A stretch of 64,000 bases of DNA, taken from positions 104,644-168,643 of the forward strand of contig NZ_AUBW01000012.1 in the NCBI RefSeq assembly GCF_000429445.1, in the 5' to 3' direction. Shown one piece after another: positions 56,228-64,000 of the stretch (positions within the stretch are counted from its first letter, which is position 1; every line of letters starts with the position of its first letter). The notes beneath the pieces were generated by a model, which worked only from the letters and a program-made list of their open reading frames with translations, did not search any database and was not told where the DNA came from. A program made the translations under genes and the position numbers. Origin of the DNA: Algoriphagus terrigena DSM 22685 (GTDB lineage Bacteria > Bacteroidota > Bacteroidia > Cytophagales > Cyclobacteriaceae).

Positions 56228-56809
56228 TTACCTCGAAGAACTTTCTGCTTTGTTGTCAGGAGAAGAGATGTCTCTTCCCAAGTTGATCTGGGCAAACACC
56301 TCTTTGGTCTCGACAGACAATTGATGGATGAATTCGTAGGTCAGATTTCGTTCGTCAATACGTGCGTACAAAAAATGACGAATCATACTCAACAAGGCAG
56401 ATGAAACTCTGGGATCATTGGGCTCCCCGGTGATCTTAGCCCATAAGGAGCGTACACCGTCATTGATGATCTTGCCGGCCTCGTCTGCGTCCAAGTCGAC
56501 CTGCCTGTTTTTCACCAACAATTGAGATTCGGCGAGGAAAAAAATCTTATGCTTAATCACCAAGAGTAAGAGGTCGGGGTCGATGTCGTCACAGATCGCA
56601 ATTTCCTCTGCTATGGCTTTCGCCATACCGACATGGTGTTCAATCAGCTGTTTTACAAAGGAGTCCAAGGTTCCGAAATAGTAATAAAAGCCAGATTTGT
56701 TAAGGTTAAGGACCCTAGCAAGGCGTTCTATCTTGAGTCCCTCCAAGCCCTCTTTGGCCAGAAGCTTATAGCCTGCCTCGATCCATATGTCGATCCTTGA
56801 TTGGGTCAT
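56228..56809 (-). CDS. TetR-family regulator, paralogue 3
   Basis: A 193-residue TetR/AcrR-type regulator, DNA-binding region IWIEAGYKLLAKEGLEGLK, then IERLARVLNLNKSGFYYYFGTL. It is related to the two TetR genes downstream of the sulfatase. It is 125 bp upstream of the sulfatase gene on the same strand, so it may regulate or be cotranscribed with it. It is transcribed divergently from the AraC-type gene at 57048. Confidence 0.88.
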   Translation of the reverse strand: MTQSRIDIWIEAGYKLLAKEGLEGLKIERLARVLNLNKSGFYYYFGTLDSFVKQLIEHHVGMAKAIAEEIAICDDIDPDLLLLVIKHKIFFLAESQLLVKNRQVDLDADEAGKIINDGVRSLWAKITGEPNDPRVSSALLSMIRHFLYARIDERNLTYEFIHQLSVETKEVFAQINLGRDISSPDNKAESSSR

Positions 56810-57047
56810 ACCGAAAATAACGCAATAGGCCGTGGACTTCTTAGACGTTCCCGTTTAGCGAGTTGTCATGTCCAATTGGGCGGTTTCACTAGCATCCCTA
56901 CAAGGTGAAAATGAATTTCGATTGGCCGAATTTTCGGGAAAGTTTATAAAATCCCGAAAGAATTAAGGAGCCTGATCTACCTCAATCCTTCGCATTGATT
57001 TAAATTTGAACGTTACGCCAAACCACTCATTTTCCCGAATTAGAAAC

Positions 57048-57872
57048 ATGCTCAAAGAATTTTCATTCAAGCAATTTGGAAATCTGACTTTCAGCAAGAA
57101 AGCGATTGAAGAAGGATTGCTAGCCTCCCTCGCCGACCATATCAAAATTCTATTTATCCCGAAGGAAGCAATCATCCAGGTTGATTTTAAGGAGTTCAGG
57201 ATGGAAACGGATGCATTGCTGTTTATCAATCCACGGGTGATTGTAAAACCCTGCGAGACTGTGGATGGTCAGTTGATCTATTTCAACAGGGATTTCTACT
57301 GCGTCGAAATCCACGATCAGGAGGTCGCCTGCGATGGCATCTTGTACAACAATGTCTTTGAGATTCCATTTATCGCCTTGGACGAAGGCCAATCCAAGGA
57401 TATTCAGAAAATCATTCAGGAGATTCAATTGGAAATGAAAAGTGAGGACCTCAGTACGGAGGAGATGCTTCGGATTCTATTGAAGCTGATTATCCTCAAG
57501 TCCACCCGGATTTGGAAACAACAACACCAGCTGGCGGATACGAATCAACAATCGGATGTGCAGTTTTTGAGAAGGTTCAGCAAATTGGTGGAGCAACACT
57601 ACAAAACACACCACACCGTAGCTGACTATGCCGAGTTGTTGTTTGTGACTCCCAAAAACCTGAGCAAGAAAATCGGGCTGATCAGTAAAAGCACCCCGAA
57701 TGACATTATCAAGGACCGGATAATCCTGGAGAGCAAACGCCTCCTGGCCCATACCCAGATGACTGTCAAAGAAATCGCCTTCAGCCTAAATTATGAGGAT
57801 GACGCTTATTTCGTCCGCTTTTTTCAAAAACATACCGGCCTGTCTCCCCTTTCATTCCGGAAGCAATTCTGA
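57048..57872 (+). CDS. AraC-family transcriptional regulator
   Basis: A 274-residue regulator. The N-terminal half is a sensor-like beta domain (LKEFSFKQFGNLTFSKKAIEE, IIQVDFKEFRMETDALLFIN); the C-terminal about 100 residues are the AraC helix-turn-helix pair (HTVADYAELLFVTPKNLSKK; TVKEIAFSLNYEDDAYFVRF, then GLSPLSFRKQF). The frame opens at TTG 57006; ATG 57048 starts a natural sequence. It precedes the two hydrolase genes and may control them. Followed by its own terminator. Confidence 0.9.
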   Translation: MLKEFSFKQFGNLTFSKKAIEEGLLASLADHIKILFIPKEAIIQVDFKEFRMETDALLFINPRVIVKPCETVDGQLIYFNRDFYCVEIHDQEVACDGILYNNVFEIPFIALDEGQSKDIQKIIQEIQLEMKSEDLSTEEMLRILLKLIILKSTRIWKQQHQLADTNQQSDVQFLRRFSKLVEQHYKTHHTVADYAELLFVTPKNLSKKIGLISKSTPNDIIKDRIILESKRLLAHTQMTVKEIAFSLNYEDDAYFVRFFQKHTGLSPLSFRKQF

Positions 57873-57898
57873 GAATAATCACAGCCCTAAGTTAAAGC

Positions 57899-57929
57899 TA
57901 AAAGCACGGCCACTCGGTCGTGCTTTTTC
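57899..57929 (+). terminator. Intrinsic terminator after the AraC gene
   Basis: AAAAGCACGGCC and GGTCGTGCTTTTT pair around ACTC with one mismatch; a T-run follows directly. Confidence 0.9.
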
Positions 57930-58094
57930 TATTTAACTCTACAGCCTGACTAGCGAAAGAGGGAATTGGGAGGCTCATTTTTAAGAAAGGGAAAAAAGTG
58001 CAATTCAAGGAGAAATCCGTCCATTGATGCCCCTCGCTATTCACCCCAACTTTGCTTCATCAAATTATTACTCACAACAAAAAAACTTAAAACC

Positions 58095-58916
58095 ATGAAC
58101 AAGCTCACAGTAAAAGACGGAACAGAGATTTATTTCAAAGATTTGGGAAGCGGTCAGCCGATCTTCTTTCACCATGGATGGCCCCTGACGGCAGACGATT
58201 GGGATGCGCAGATGATGTTCTTTTTGGAAAAGGGTTTTAGAGTCATTGCACATGACCGACGCGGCCATGGTCGCTCCACACAAACCTTTCAGGGAAATGA
58301 CATGGATACCTATGCAGCCGATGTAGCGGAACTGGTGGCACACTTGGACCTGAAAAATGTGATTCACGTTGGCCACTCCACCGGTGGTGGCGAAGCCATC
58401 AGATATGCTGCCAACCACGGCAATGACCGTGTTGCGAAAGTAGTTTTGATCAGTGCCATCACGCCGTATATGATTGCTGACGAAAACAATCCTGAAGGAG
58501 TGCCATTGGCTGTATTTGATGACATCCGACACAACACGCAGCACAACAGAGCACAATTTTATCAAGACATCACTTTCCCATTCTTTGGCTACAACCGTGA
58601 AGGTGCCGATGTGAAAAAAGGTATCCAGGACAATTGGTGGAGACAGGGAATGATGGGCGGCATCAAAGCTCAATACGACTGTATTCGGGTGTTTTCTGAA
58701 ACAGATTTCACGGAGGATTTAAAAAGTGTAACCGTTCCGGTGCTTGTCTTACATGGCGACGACGATCAGATAGTTCCTTATAAAACCACGGCCGTCAAAG
58801 CTGCTGAATTGCTTCAAAACGGAAAACTGATCATCTATCCGGGTTTCTCCCACGGTATGCCAACCACCGAAGCAGCTACGATCAACGCTGATATTCTTGA
58901 ATTCATCAACTCATAA
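58095..58916 (+). CDS. Alpha/beta hydrolase of the non-haem chloroperoxidase/arylesterase type
   Basis: A 273-residue serine hydrolase. HHGWPLTADDWDAQM (oxyanion region), HDRRGHGRS, nucleophile elbow GHSTGGGE with Ser at residue 95, LHGDDDQIVP with the acid residue, and the catalytic His in GFSHGMP near 251 are all present. These are marks of the cofactor-free haloperoxidase/esterase group. No signal peptide. The frame is open to 57966, but MNKLTVKDGTEIYFKD at 58095 is the family start. A homologous, secreted but broken gene follows. Confidence 0.92.
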   Translation: MNKLTVKDGTEIYFKDLGSGQPIFFHHGWPLTADDWDAQMMFFLEKGFRVIAHDRRGHGRSTQTFQGNDMDTYAADVAELVAHLDLKNVIHVGHSTGGGEAIRYAANHGNDRVAKVVLISAITPYMIADENNPEGVPLAVFDDIRHNTQHNRAQFYQDITFPFFGYNREGADVKKGIQDNWWRQGMMGGIKAQYDCIRVFSETDFTEDLKSVTVPVLVLHGDDDQIVPYKTTAVKAAELLQNGKLIIYPGFSHGMPTTEAATINADILEFINS

Positions 58917-59021
58917 AAAAAGTGAAAAATGAAGCGAAAGGCAGCTGGGTAAGCCATAGATCTTTCGCTTCACTCTCGGCCAAACTACCCTTGAATCCTG
59001 ACCGCTAAAAACAACAGCACT

Positions 59022-59927
59022 ATGAAAAAGACAATTTTTGCAATCGGAATACTTGCTGCTCTATTTACCACCAGCCTCCTGGCGCAAACCAAAAGACCCC
59101 AAGCCTCAGCCGGACGGGCTGAGTACATCGAAGTGGAAAAAGGTGTCAAACTTCATGTGACCGACCTTGGCGAAGGACAACCCATCGTTTTGATCCACGG
59201 CTGGCCCCTGAGCGATGCGATGTATGAGTACTAGTACCAATATTTAAGTCGGAAAGGTTTCCGGGTCATTGGAATTACGCTGCGGGGCTTTGGAAAATCG
59301 GACAAACCTTATGGAAGGTATGACTTTGATGTCTTTTCGGATGATATCAAAGTGGTGTTGGAAACACTGAAAATTGAAAATGCCGTTTTGGGTGGCTTTT
59401 CTATGGGCGGGGCGGTTGTTATACACTATGTGACAAAATACAAGGCTGCCCATATTAGCAAGCTAGCTTTGTTCGGAGCCGCTGCACCTTCCTGGAAGCA
59501 AAGAGACGGGGCTCCACACGGGATTTCGGAAGCGGATGCCAACGGACTAGTCGGACAAACCATGACCGCCAGACAGGATTTAATTGCCGGATTTGGAGCT
59601 GCATTCCCCGCTAAAGAAGGTAATATTTCCAAGAACGTGGAAAAATGGCTGGAAGACATCAATCTGGAATCCTCTCCTTATGCCATGACAGAATCCATCA
59701 AAGCCTTATTGGATCTTGACTTGCGCCCCGAACTTGCAAAGATTGAAATACCGGTGGCGATCTTCCATGGTACTCAGGACAAATTGTGTCCCTTCCCATT
59801 TGCCGAGGAACTCAATCAGGGAATCAAAAACTCGTACATCATCCGATTTGAAAATAGCGGTCATGCGCTATTTGTAGAAGAGGCCGAGAAATTCAATCTG
59901 GAGTTGGAGAAGTTCGCTAAATCATAA
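59022..59927 (+). pseudogene. Secreted alpha/beta hydrolase, interrupted by an in-frame TAG
   Basis: Begins with a signal peptide (MKKTIFAIGILAALFTTSLL, then AQ) and reads VLIHGWPLSDAMYEY before a TAG at 59232-59234 (codon 71). The same frame then continues unbroken for about 230 codons: YQYLSRKGFRVIGITLRGFG, nucleophile elbow GGFSMGGA (Ser at about codon 127), HGTQDKLCPF and NSGHALF with the catalytic His. Comparison within the fold suggests the lost codon was Gln or Trp (CAG or TGG to TAG). Either a recent pseudogene or a sequence error. The 3' part has an ATG at 59352, after the oxyanion region, so it would not be active alone. Confidence 0.87.
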
Positions 59928-59993
59928 TCTGCAGTCCACAGTCGATTACTGGTGAATTGAACTTTAATCCAGTTTTGCAATAAGCGTAAATCA

Positions 59994-60030
59994 ATAAACA
60001 CACGGAGGGCCATCGACTTCGTGTGTTTTA
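59994..60030. terminator. Bidirectional terminator-like hairpin
   Basis: AAACACACG (59996-60004) and CGTGTGTTT (60020-60028) pair perfectly around a 15-base loop, with T-rich flanks. It lies between the converging hydrolase and HxlR genes. Confidence 0.7.
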
Positions 60031-60045
60031 GCCTTTCTTGGAAAA

Positions 60046-60405
60046 TCAAGTGTCCATTTCACCCAAGATGCGAGCCCTCAAAAGTACCTCATATTGGTCC
60101 CCCCAATTGCCCAAGGCTGAGATTACCGGAATCAGGGTTTTCCCAAAATCCGTCAGCGAATATTCCACTTTTGGAGGCACCACCGGATAGATGACTTTTG
60201 ACACCAATCCATGCTCTTCCAGTTCTTTCAACTGAATGTTCAAGACCCGCCGGGAAGCATCTGGGATTTTGCGCTGGAGTTCGCTCGGGCGTTTATGACC
60301 CTCATTGATAAACCAAAGCAAACGTATTTTCCATTTGCCGAAAAGCACTTCTCCAGCCAGATCAAGGCCACAGTTCAGGTTTAGGGGAATCTTTCTATCC
60401 TTCAT
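60046..60405 (-). CDS. HxlR-family transcriptional regulator
   Basis: A 119-residue winged-helix protein. ALDLIGGKWK-like start is present as GLDLAGEVLFGKWKIRLLWF, then the family signature RPSELQRKIPDASRRVLN and IQLKELEEHGLVSKVIYP, and VEYSLTDFGKTLIPVISALGNW, all typical. HxlR regulators often sense electrophiles or redox stress. It is transcribed divergently from the SDR gene, with a palindrome between the two. Confidence 0.93.
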   Translation of the reverse strand: MKDRKIPLNLNCGLDLAGEVLFGKWKIRLLWFINEGHKRPSELQRKIPDASRRVLNIQLKELEEHGLVSKVIYPVVPPKVEYSLTDFGKTLIPVISALGNWGDQYEVLLRARILGEMDT

Positions 60406-60438
60406 GGTTTAAATGTAGGCATATGTACCAAAATGGAC

Positions 60439-60463
60439 TATAGGGGAAAAATTTATCCCTATA
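60439..60463. promoter_or_regulatory. Palindrome between hxlR and the SDR gene
   Basis: TATAGGG and CCCTATA face each other across 11 AT-rich bases, 34 bp from the HxlR start codon and 68 bp from the SDR start. A likely HxlR operator controlling both genes. Confidence 0.6.
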
Positions 60464-60530
60464 TGAATCGATTTACCGTACTTGTTTACACTGCACATAA
60501 GACCAAAATTTGCACAAAACAAATTCATTT

Positions 60531-61325
60531 ATGGAGCAGCATTTCGATTTCAACAACGAATTATCAGGCAAAATAACCCTGGTCACAGGAGGCACGAAGG
60601 GTGCCGGAAAAGCGATTGCAGAGCGATTGGTAAAAGCCGGCGCTACCGTCATTATCACCGCGAGAAACGCCCCTGAAAAATCAAATGAGCGGACTCACTT
60701 CATTTCGGCGGACCTAAGCAGACCAGAAGGGACCCAAAAAGTGGTAGAAGAAGTATTGGCGACATTTGGCGGACTGGATATTTTAGTAAACAACCTCGGC
60801 GGTTCTGAAACGAAAGCTGGTGGCTTTGCCGCCTTGTCTGAGGAGGAATGGATACACTCCCTTCAGACCAATTTGCTCGCACCGGTTCGGTTGGACAGAG
60901 GCTTTTTGCCACAGATGATCAAACAGAGGAGCGGAGTCATTATTCACATCGCGTCCATTCAGGGCAGATTGCCTCTTTACGATTCTACCCTTCCTTATGC
61001 TGCTGCCAAGGCAGGTCTGATCAACTACAGCAAAGCCCTATCAAATGAGGTTGCACCAAAAGGCGTTCGTGTCCTGACGGTCTCACCGGGTTGGATTAAC
61101 ACCACGGCTTCAAAAGCAATGATGGAGCGAATAGCCAAAAGCTCGAATGTGACCCTCGAGGAGGCTACTCAAAGTGTGATGGATGGGTTAGGCGGAATTC
61201 CGATCGGAAGACCTGCCCAACCCAAAGATATCGCAGAATTTGTCGGCTTTTTGGTATCCCCAAGAGCCAGCTATTTGACCGGAACAGAGTATGTCATCGA
61301 CGGAGGAACAATTCCAACAATTTAA
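60531..61325 (+). CDS. SDR-family oxidoreductase
   Basis: A 264-residue classical short-chain dehydrogenase/reductase. Cofactor motif TGGTKGAGKAIA near residue 18, NNLGG (NNAG variant) in the middle, catalytic Ser in HIASIQGRLP and the YAAAKAG motif (YxxxK), plus the C-terminal YLTGTEYVIDGG. ATG 60531 is preferred to TTG 60510. It is divergent from the HxlR gene, a usual pair in which the regulator controls the oxidoreductase. Substrate unknown. Confidence 0.94.
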   Translation: MEQHFDFNNELSGKITLVTGGTKGAGKAIAERLVKAGATVIITARNAPEKSNERTHFISADLSRPEGTQKVVEEVLATFGGLDILVNNLGGSETKAGGFAALSEEEWIHSLQTNLLAPVRLDRGFLPQMIKQRSGVIIHIASIQGRLPLYDSTLPYAAAKAGLINYSKALSNEVAPKGVRVLTVSPGWINTTASKAMMERIAKSSNVTLEEATQSVMDGLGGIPIGRPAQPKDIAEFVGFLVSPRASYLTGTEYVIDGGTIPTI

Positions 61326-61496
61326 CCCGCATTATGCATTAGCAATTCTATTACGGACAGTAATTGCTTCAAAATCAGTTACTACGTTACTGTTTTCGAC
61401 TTCACCATAGCGGTGCTATGCCTCAGTCTCCAAACAGCCTGATTTTATTGCGATTACTGTCCTCATAACGAAACCTAACGCAAAATCCGGGTTTAA
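61322..61496. repeat. 175-bp foldback (imperfect inverted-repeat) element
   Basis: The left arm (61322-61378) and the right arm (61439-61496) are imperfect reverse complements over about 57 bases. Inner matches are GGACAGTAATTGCTTC (left) against GGACAGTAATCGCAAT (right, reverse complement) followed by AAAATCAG in both; outer matches are TTAACCCG/TTAAACCCG and TGCATTAG/TGCGTTAG. The 60-base centre holds its own hairpin CACC ATAG CGGTG. It starts directly at the SDR stop codon and ends 23 bp before the next gene. Confidence 0.85.
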
Positions 61497-61519
61497 TTTT
61501 AACCAAAACAATAATCACA

Positions 61520-61837
61520 ATGAACTTACCACCAGTACTCATGGAGCTTGTAAAAGCTCAGAACAATTTCGACGGCACAGCATATGCGGATTGTTTTACA
61601 GAAACAGCCGTAGTTTTTGACGAAGGGAAAACGCACCACGGAAAAAAAGAAATCAAAAAGTGGATCGAAAAAGCCAACAGGGAATATCAGGCTAAGATGA
61701 AACCGCTTGAATTTTCAGAACAAGAACAGATCTTGAAGGCTGAAATCTCAGGGACTTTTCCCGGTAGTCCAATTGTGTTGAGGTATCAGTATGAATTTAA
61801 AAATGAGCTAATTCAGTCGCTGAAAATAGCGGATTGA
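61520..61837 (+). CDS. SnoaL/NTF2-like small protein
   Basis: A 105-residue NTF2-fold protein: NFDGTAYADCFTETAVVFDE, KKEIKKWIEKANREYQ and the closing strands GTFPGSPIVLRYQYEF, ending LIQSLKIAD. No signal peptide. These short proteins often accompany SDR genes as helper or small enzymes, but the role is unknown. The foldback element lies between it and the SDR gene. Confidence 0.85.
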   Translation: MNLPPVLMELVKAQNNFDGTAYADCFTETAVVFDEGKTHHGKKEIKKWIEKANREYQAKMKPLEFSEQEQILKAEISGTFPGSPIVLRYQYEFKNELIQSLKIAD

Positions 61838-61889
61838 AAAAAAGCCTAACAGTATCGGGTTCGATCAAACTGCGAAATCGAAACCCCTG

Positions 61890-61929
61890 AAAAACAAAAA
61901 CCTCCGAACAATGTTAAAATTGTTCGGAG
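61890..61929 (-). terminator. Intrinsic terminator facing the minus strand
   Basis: Perfect 11-bp stem CTCCGAACAAT / ATTGTTCGGAG with a 6-base loop (61902-61929). On the minus strand it is followed by GTTTTTGTTTTT, a good U-tract; on the plus strand no T-run follows. No annotated minus-strand gene lies upstream of it. Confidence 0.75.
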
Positions 61930-62029
61930 TTACCAAGTAGCAAGAACAGGACGATATTATAACGTTGATTTTTAGATATTTACGTGTTAAAGGAGGCAAA
62001 TAGGGGAACAGGTTAATTTGCATCAACAA

Positions 62030-62063
62030 ATTGAAATTCGATTGAAAGGTTTCGAATTTCAAT
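62030..62063. repeat. Perfect 12-bp inverted repeat
   Basis: ATTGAAATTCGA (62030-62041) and TCGAATTTCAAT (62052-62063) are exact reverse complements with a 10-base spacer. It may be an operator, or a hairpin within an untranslated RNA. Confidence 0.8.
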
Positions 62064-62745
62064 CCTCGGACAATTCGTACAATACGAGGTGTGCGAGCCG
62101 TACGAAGTATACGATATTGTTTTTCTTTTTGCTGTTTCCAATACTTTCATTGACTCCGTTTGACGAAGATAATTTGACCTTTTTTTTTGAAGTAAATCAA
62201 TGTTTTCTTTCCAATGGAACACCAAAACCAACATGCTGATATCAGATTGATTCAGGAAGAACCAGACCTACTAAAGAGAAAAAAGCATCCCTTAGATCCA
62301 AAAAACCACTCTACTCAAAACAGTAACTTGACACTATCCATCATCTTTTGTAGCGGCGTTTAAATTGGCTTTTAGATGATATCAATAGGACGTAATATTT
62401 TTCCCGTGACTATTATTGAATCATACTAAACTTTCCTCTTTCAGGTTCAGATATTTATACTAACTTTATATCTTATTGATAATAAGACTATTAGGTCTTG
62501 GCTTTCCGGTGGATCGCATTTTTTATTTCGATCTTCGACTTAGCTCCTTTATAACTTTTACCGCTAATCTTTCCCTTGATAAATCCAGGGCTCACAAAAA
62601 AAGTCTTTCCACTATTGGACGGAAAACCAGACACAATGCTGTTGAAGCTCCTTTACAAACCACTTACGTCGCGACATTCTCGAACATCACTCACACGGGT
62701 GTCTTTTTTTAATTTTTAATGTAGTTAAACCATAAAAAAACCATT

Positions 62746-63669
62746 ATGCTAAAACAATCTAACCCACAGCTGGCCCCGACAAGAAATCTCTTCGGCGTAG
62801 TCACTTCGCTTGCGCTCTCAATTATCCTTATTGGTAGCTTGGGAGGCTGCATCAACAATCTCGTAGATTTAAATGGTGAGCCAGATCTGGCTTACCAATT
62901 AAAGCAAAGTCAGATCAATACCCAACTATTGGTCACGGGCCTGGATGAGCTACAGGGTAGTGCCATCGGTCCCGGCTCTGATCTGTATGTCACCGCGCCG
63001 CTCACAGGCAGCATTTGGCGAGTTGACCGCAAGAGCGGCAAAACCAGCCTTTTCGCCAGCGGCCTGCCGGCCAGAAACCCTGATCCTTACTACCAAGGGA
63101 GCGGGGTGGTAGATGTAGCCTTCCTCGGCGGGACTGCATACGCCTTGGTTACAGGCGTTGCCTGGGATCTTGGAGGCGACGACATCGTCGGCATCTACCG
63201 GATGGACGGACCGAACAGCTTTACTGTAATTGCTGATCTTGGCACTTGGTCAGAAGCCAATCCGCCGGAGACGGATATTTTCGTTGCGACCGGCTTCCAG
63301 TATGCAATACAGACTTATCAAGATGGCTTTATTGTCACCGATGGCCATCATAACCGCGTACTGCAGGTCGACCTTGACGGCGGGATCAGCGAGCTGGTGG
63401 CCTTCGGCAACGTGGTCCCGATCGGGTTGGCATTGAAAGGTAACACCGTCTACATCGGTCAAGCCGGGCCAATTCCCCACATTCCGGAAGACAGCAAGGT
63501 CTTTTCATTCACGATGGAGTCGTTGACTCCCACGGAACTGGCTTCCGGCATCGGGCTGGAGAATATCGGGCTGCTCGTAGACTTGGAATTTGGCCCCGGA
63601 GGTGCGCTTTACGGCATCCTACAGGGCTTCTGGGGGGAAGGCCCATTCGAGGGGGCTCCAGCCCAGTGA
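62746..63669 (+). pseudogene. ScyD/ScyE-type lipoprotein, 3' end cut by an insertion sequence
   Basis: A 307-residue open frame. A hydrophobic N-terminal segment ends in a lipobox-like SLGGC (Cys near 36). The rest is beta-propeller-like with the ScyD pattern: LYVTAPLTGSIWRVDRKSGK, FLGGTAYALVTGVAWDLGGD, VTDGHHNRVLQVDLDGGISE and LVDLEFGPGGALYGILQGFW. The frame ends in GPFEGAPAQ and a TGA that belongs to the end of the inserted element, and the protein is shorter than the family, so the gene looks truncated. The codon use seems more GC-rich than the region around it. Confidence 0.75.
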
Positions 63670-64000
63670 CTTGTCCTGAATTGAGTTTACACCAGGTAAA
63701 CTACTATGAAACGACAAAAAGAAAAAAAGACGAGAGGAATAGGGTCTCTGAGTTGGGCTGAGCGGGAAGAAATGATCAAAGAATATCTTTCGGGGAATTA
63801 CTCTAAAGTTGAGATTTGGAACAAGTACACGGGTCAATCTACAGAACATGGGAAAATTCTTAAGTGGATGCGAATGCTCGGTTATTCTGATAAAATCGAA
63901 AATCCAGTTAAAAGACATTTATCTTCGGGTTTTACCAGACAACAACAACCCGTTTTGGCCACCAAAGACAACCTGCAAGATCCAAGAGAGCTTCAAAAAC
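63667..64000 (+). mobile_element. Insertion sequence, left part (IS3-like), runs off the window
   Basis: Starts around TGACTTGTCCTGAATTGAG at 63667, which interrupts the ScyD-type gene; the terminal TGA of the element supplies the stop codon. The first gene inside it is a small helix-turn-helix protein (63706 onward). The right end, the second transposase frame and any target-site duplication lie outside the window. Confidence 0.65.
63706..64000 (+). CDS. IS3-type OrfA-like transposase subunit, partial
   Basis: Begins MKRQKEKKTRGIGSLSWAE and continues REEMIKEYLSGNYSKVEIWN, then QSTEHGKILKWMRMLGYSDK; a basic start and a helix-turn-helix of the kind found in IS3-family OrfA and related helper proteins. 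It is open to the end of the window at codon 98. The IS family is inferred from this pattern and the position near the element's end, not from a full element. Confidence 0.65.
   Translation, partial: MKRQKEKKTRGIGSLSWAEREEMIKEYLSGNYSKVEIWNKYTGQSTEHGKILKWMRMLGYSDKIENPVKRHLSSGFTRQQQPVLATKDNLQDPRELQK

Larger units (their letters stand above)
61838..62745. other. 0.9-kb gene-poor stretch before the ScyD-type gene
   Basis: No gene can be supported. Visible features are a terminator facing the minus strand (61890-61929), a perfect inverted repeat (62030-62063), and AT-rich sequence with a few short open frames (62013-62234 minus, 62214-62363 plus, 62476-62712 plus) of no known family. A minus-strand transcript ending at the terminator is possible. 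Confidence 0.5.

Noticed and set aside
40095..59234. Reassignment of TAG as a sense codon to explain two in-frame TAGs
   Set aside because: TAG ends mraY, the CPA1 antiporter, the DUF1254 lipoprotein, the 42222 barrel gene and the Crp-like gene at the expected family lengths, so it works as a stop here.
62214..62363. 49-codon open frame on the plus strand (MEHQNQHADI...)
   Set aside because: Short, no recognisable family and no support from context; mentioned only as part of the gene-poor stretch.
62476..62712. 78-codon open frame on the plus strand
   Set aside because: Starts at a non-ATG codon, no family, and lies in the likely promoter region of the ScyD-type gene.

Overview
The window looks like a Bacteroidota chromosome, most like the Cytophagales/Algoriphagus group. 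The reasons are the division-cell wall cluster order with no murF or ddl in it, the almost complete lack of Shine-Dalgarno sequences, many Cys-type sulfatases and M56/BlaI pairs, YpdA (bacillithiol metabolism), and many periplasmic or outer-membrane proteins with short Bacteroidota-type signal peptides. The assignment is by family content, not by a database search. I saw no rRNA, tRNA or CRISPR array.

Region 1 (1-14.1 kb, all minus strand) is the dcw operon read from right to left: mraZ, rsmH, an ftsL-like gene, ftsI (with PASTA), murE (DNPR, meso-diaminopimelate type), mraY, murD, ftsW, murG, murC, ftsQ, ftsA and the start of ftsZ. It is headed by a set of 10-bp MraZ operator repeats. Five junctions are 4-bp ATGA overlaps. 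The ftsW/murG junction reads ATAA at the same place, which leaves murG without a normal start codon.

Region 2 (14.5-34 kb) is ordinary chromosome with small modules: a phosphate-selective-type porin; an M56 (BlaR1-like) protease with a long repeat tail, paired with a BlaI-type repressor and three near-identical operator dyads; an Old Yellow Enzyme; a NRDE protein; YpdA; an Xre/MbcA-RES toxin-antitoxin pair followed by a duplicated toxin 3' end and palindromic repeats; guaB; an rRNA methyltransferase; prmC; DoxX; a VOC/SRPBCC pair opposite a GlxA-type regulator; bestrophin; a CPA1 antiporter; topoisomerase IB.

Region 3 (34-44 kb) is accessory. It holds two secreted sulfatases, a DUF1254/DUF1214 lipoprotein and a HAD-type lipoprotein broken by an in-frame TAG, then an outer-membrane barrel protein, then about 1.8 kb with no gene but with at least five different tandem repeat arrays and several strong hairpins.

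Region 4 (44-61.8 kb) holds envelope and stress-type genes: a serine-less ACP-fold protein, a Crp-like regulator, DinB proteins, a DcaP-like porin next to an alpha-carbonic anhydrase lipoprotein, a BamA/TamA-type barrel, a third sulfatase surrounded by three paralogous TetR regulators, an AraC regulator, two alpha/beta hydrolases (one broken by an in-frame TAG), HxlR with a divergent SDR, and a SnoaL-like protein. A 175-bp foldback element lies at 61.3-61.5 kb.

Region 5 (61.8-64 kb) is a gene-poor stretch followed by a ScyD/ScyE-type lipoprotein gene that is cut by an insertion sequence entering at about 63667 and running off the window.

Three separate lesions (murG ATG to ATA, and TAG codons in two otherwise intact genes) all fit single GC-to-AT transitions. 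TAG is used as a normal stop elsewhere in the window, so codon reassignment is not a good explanation.
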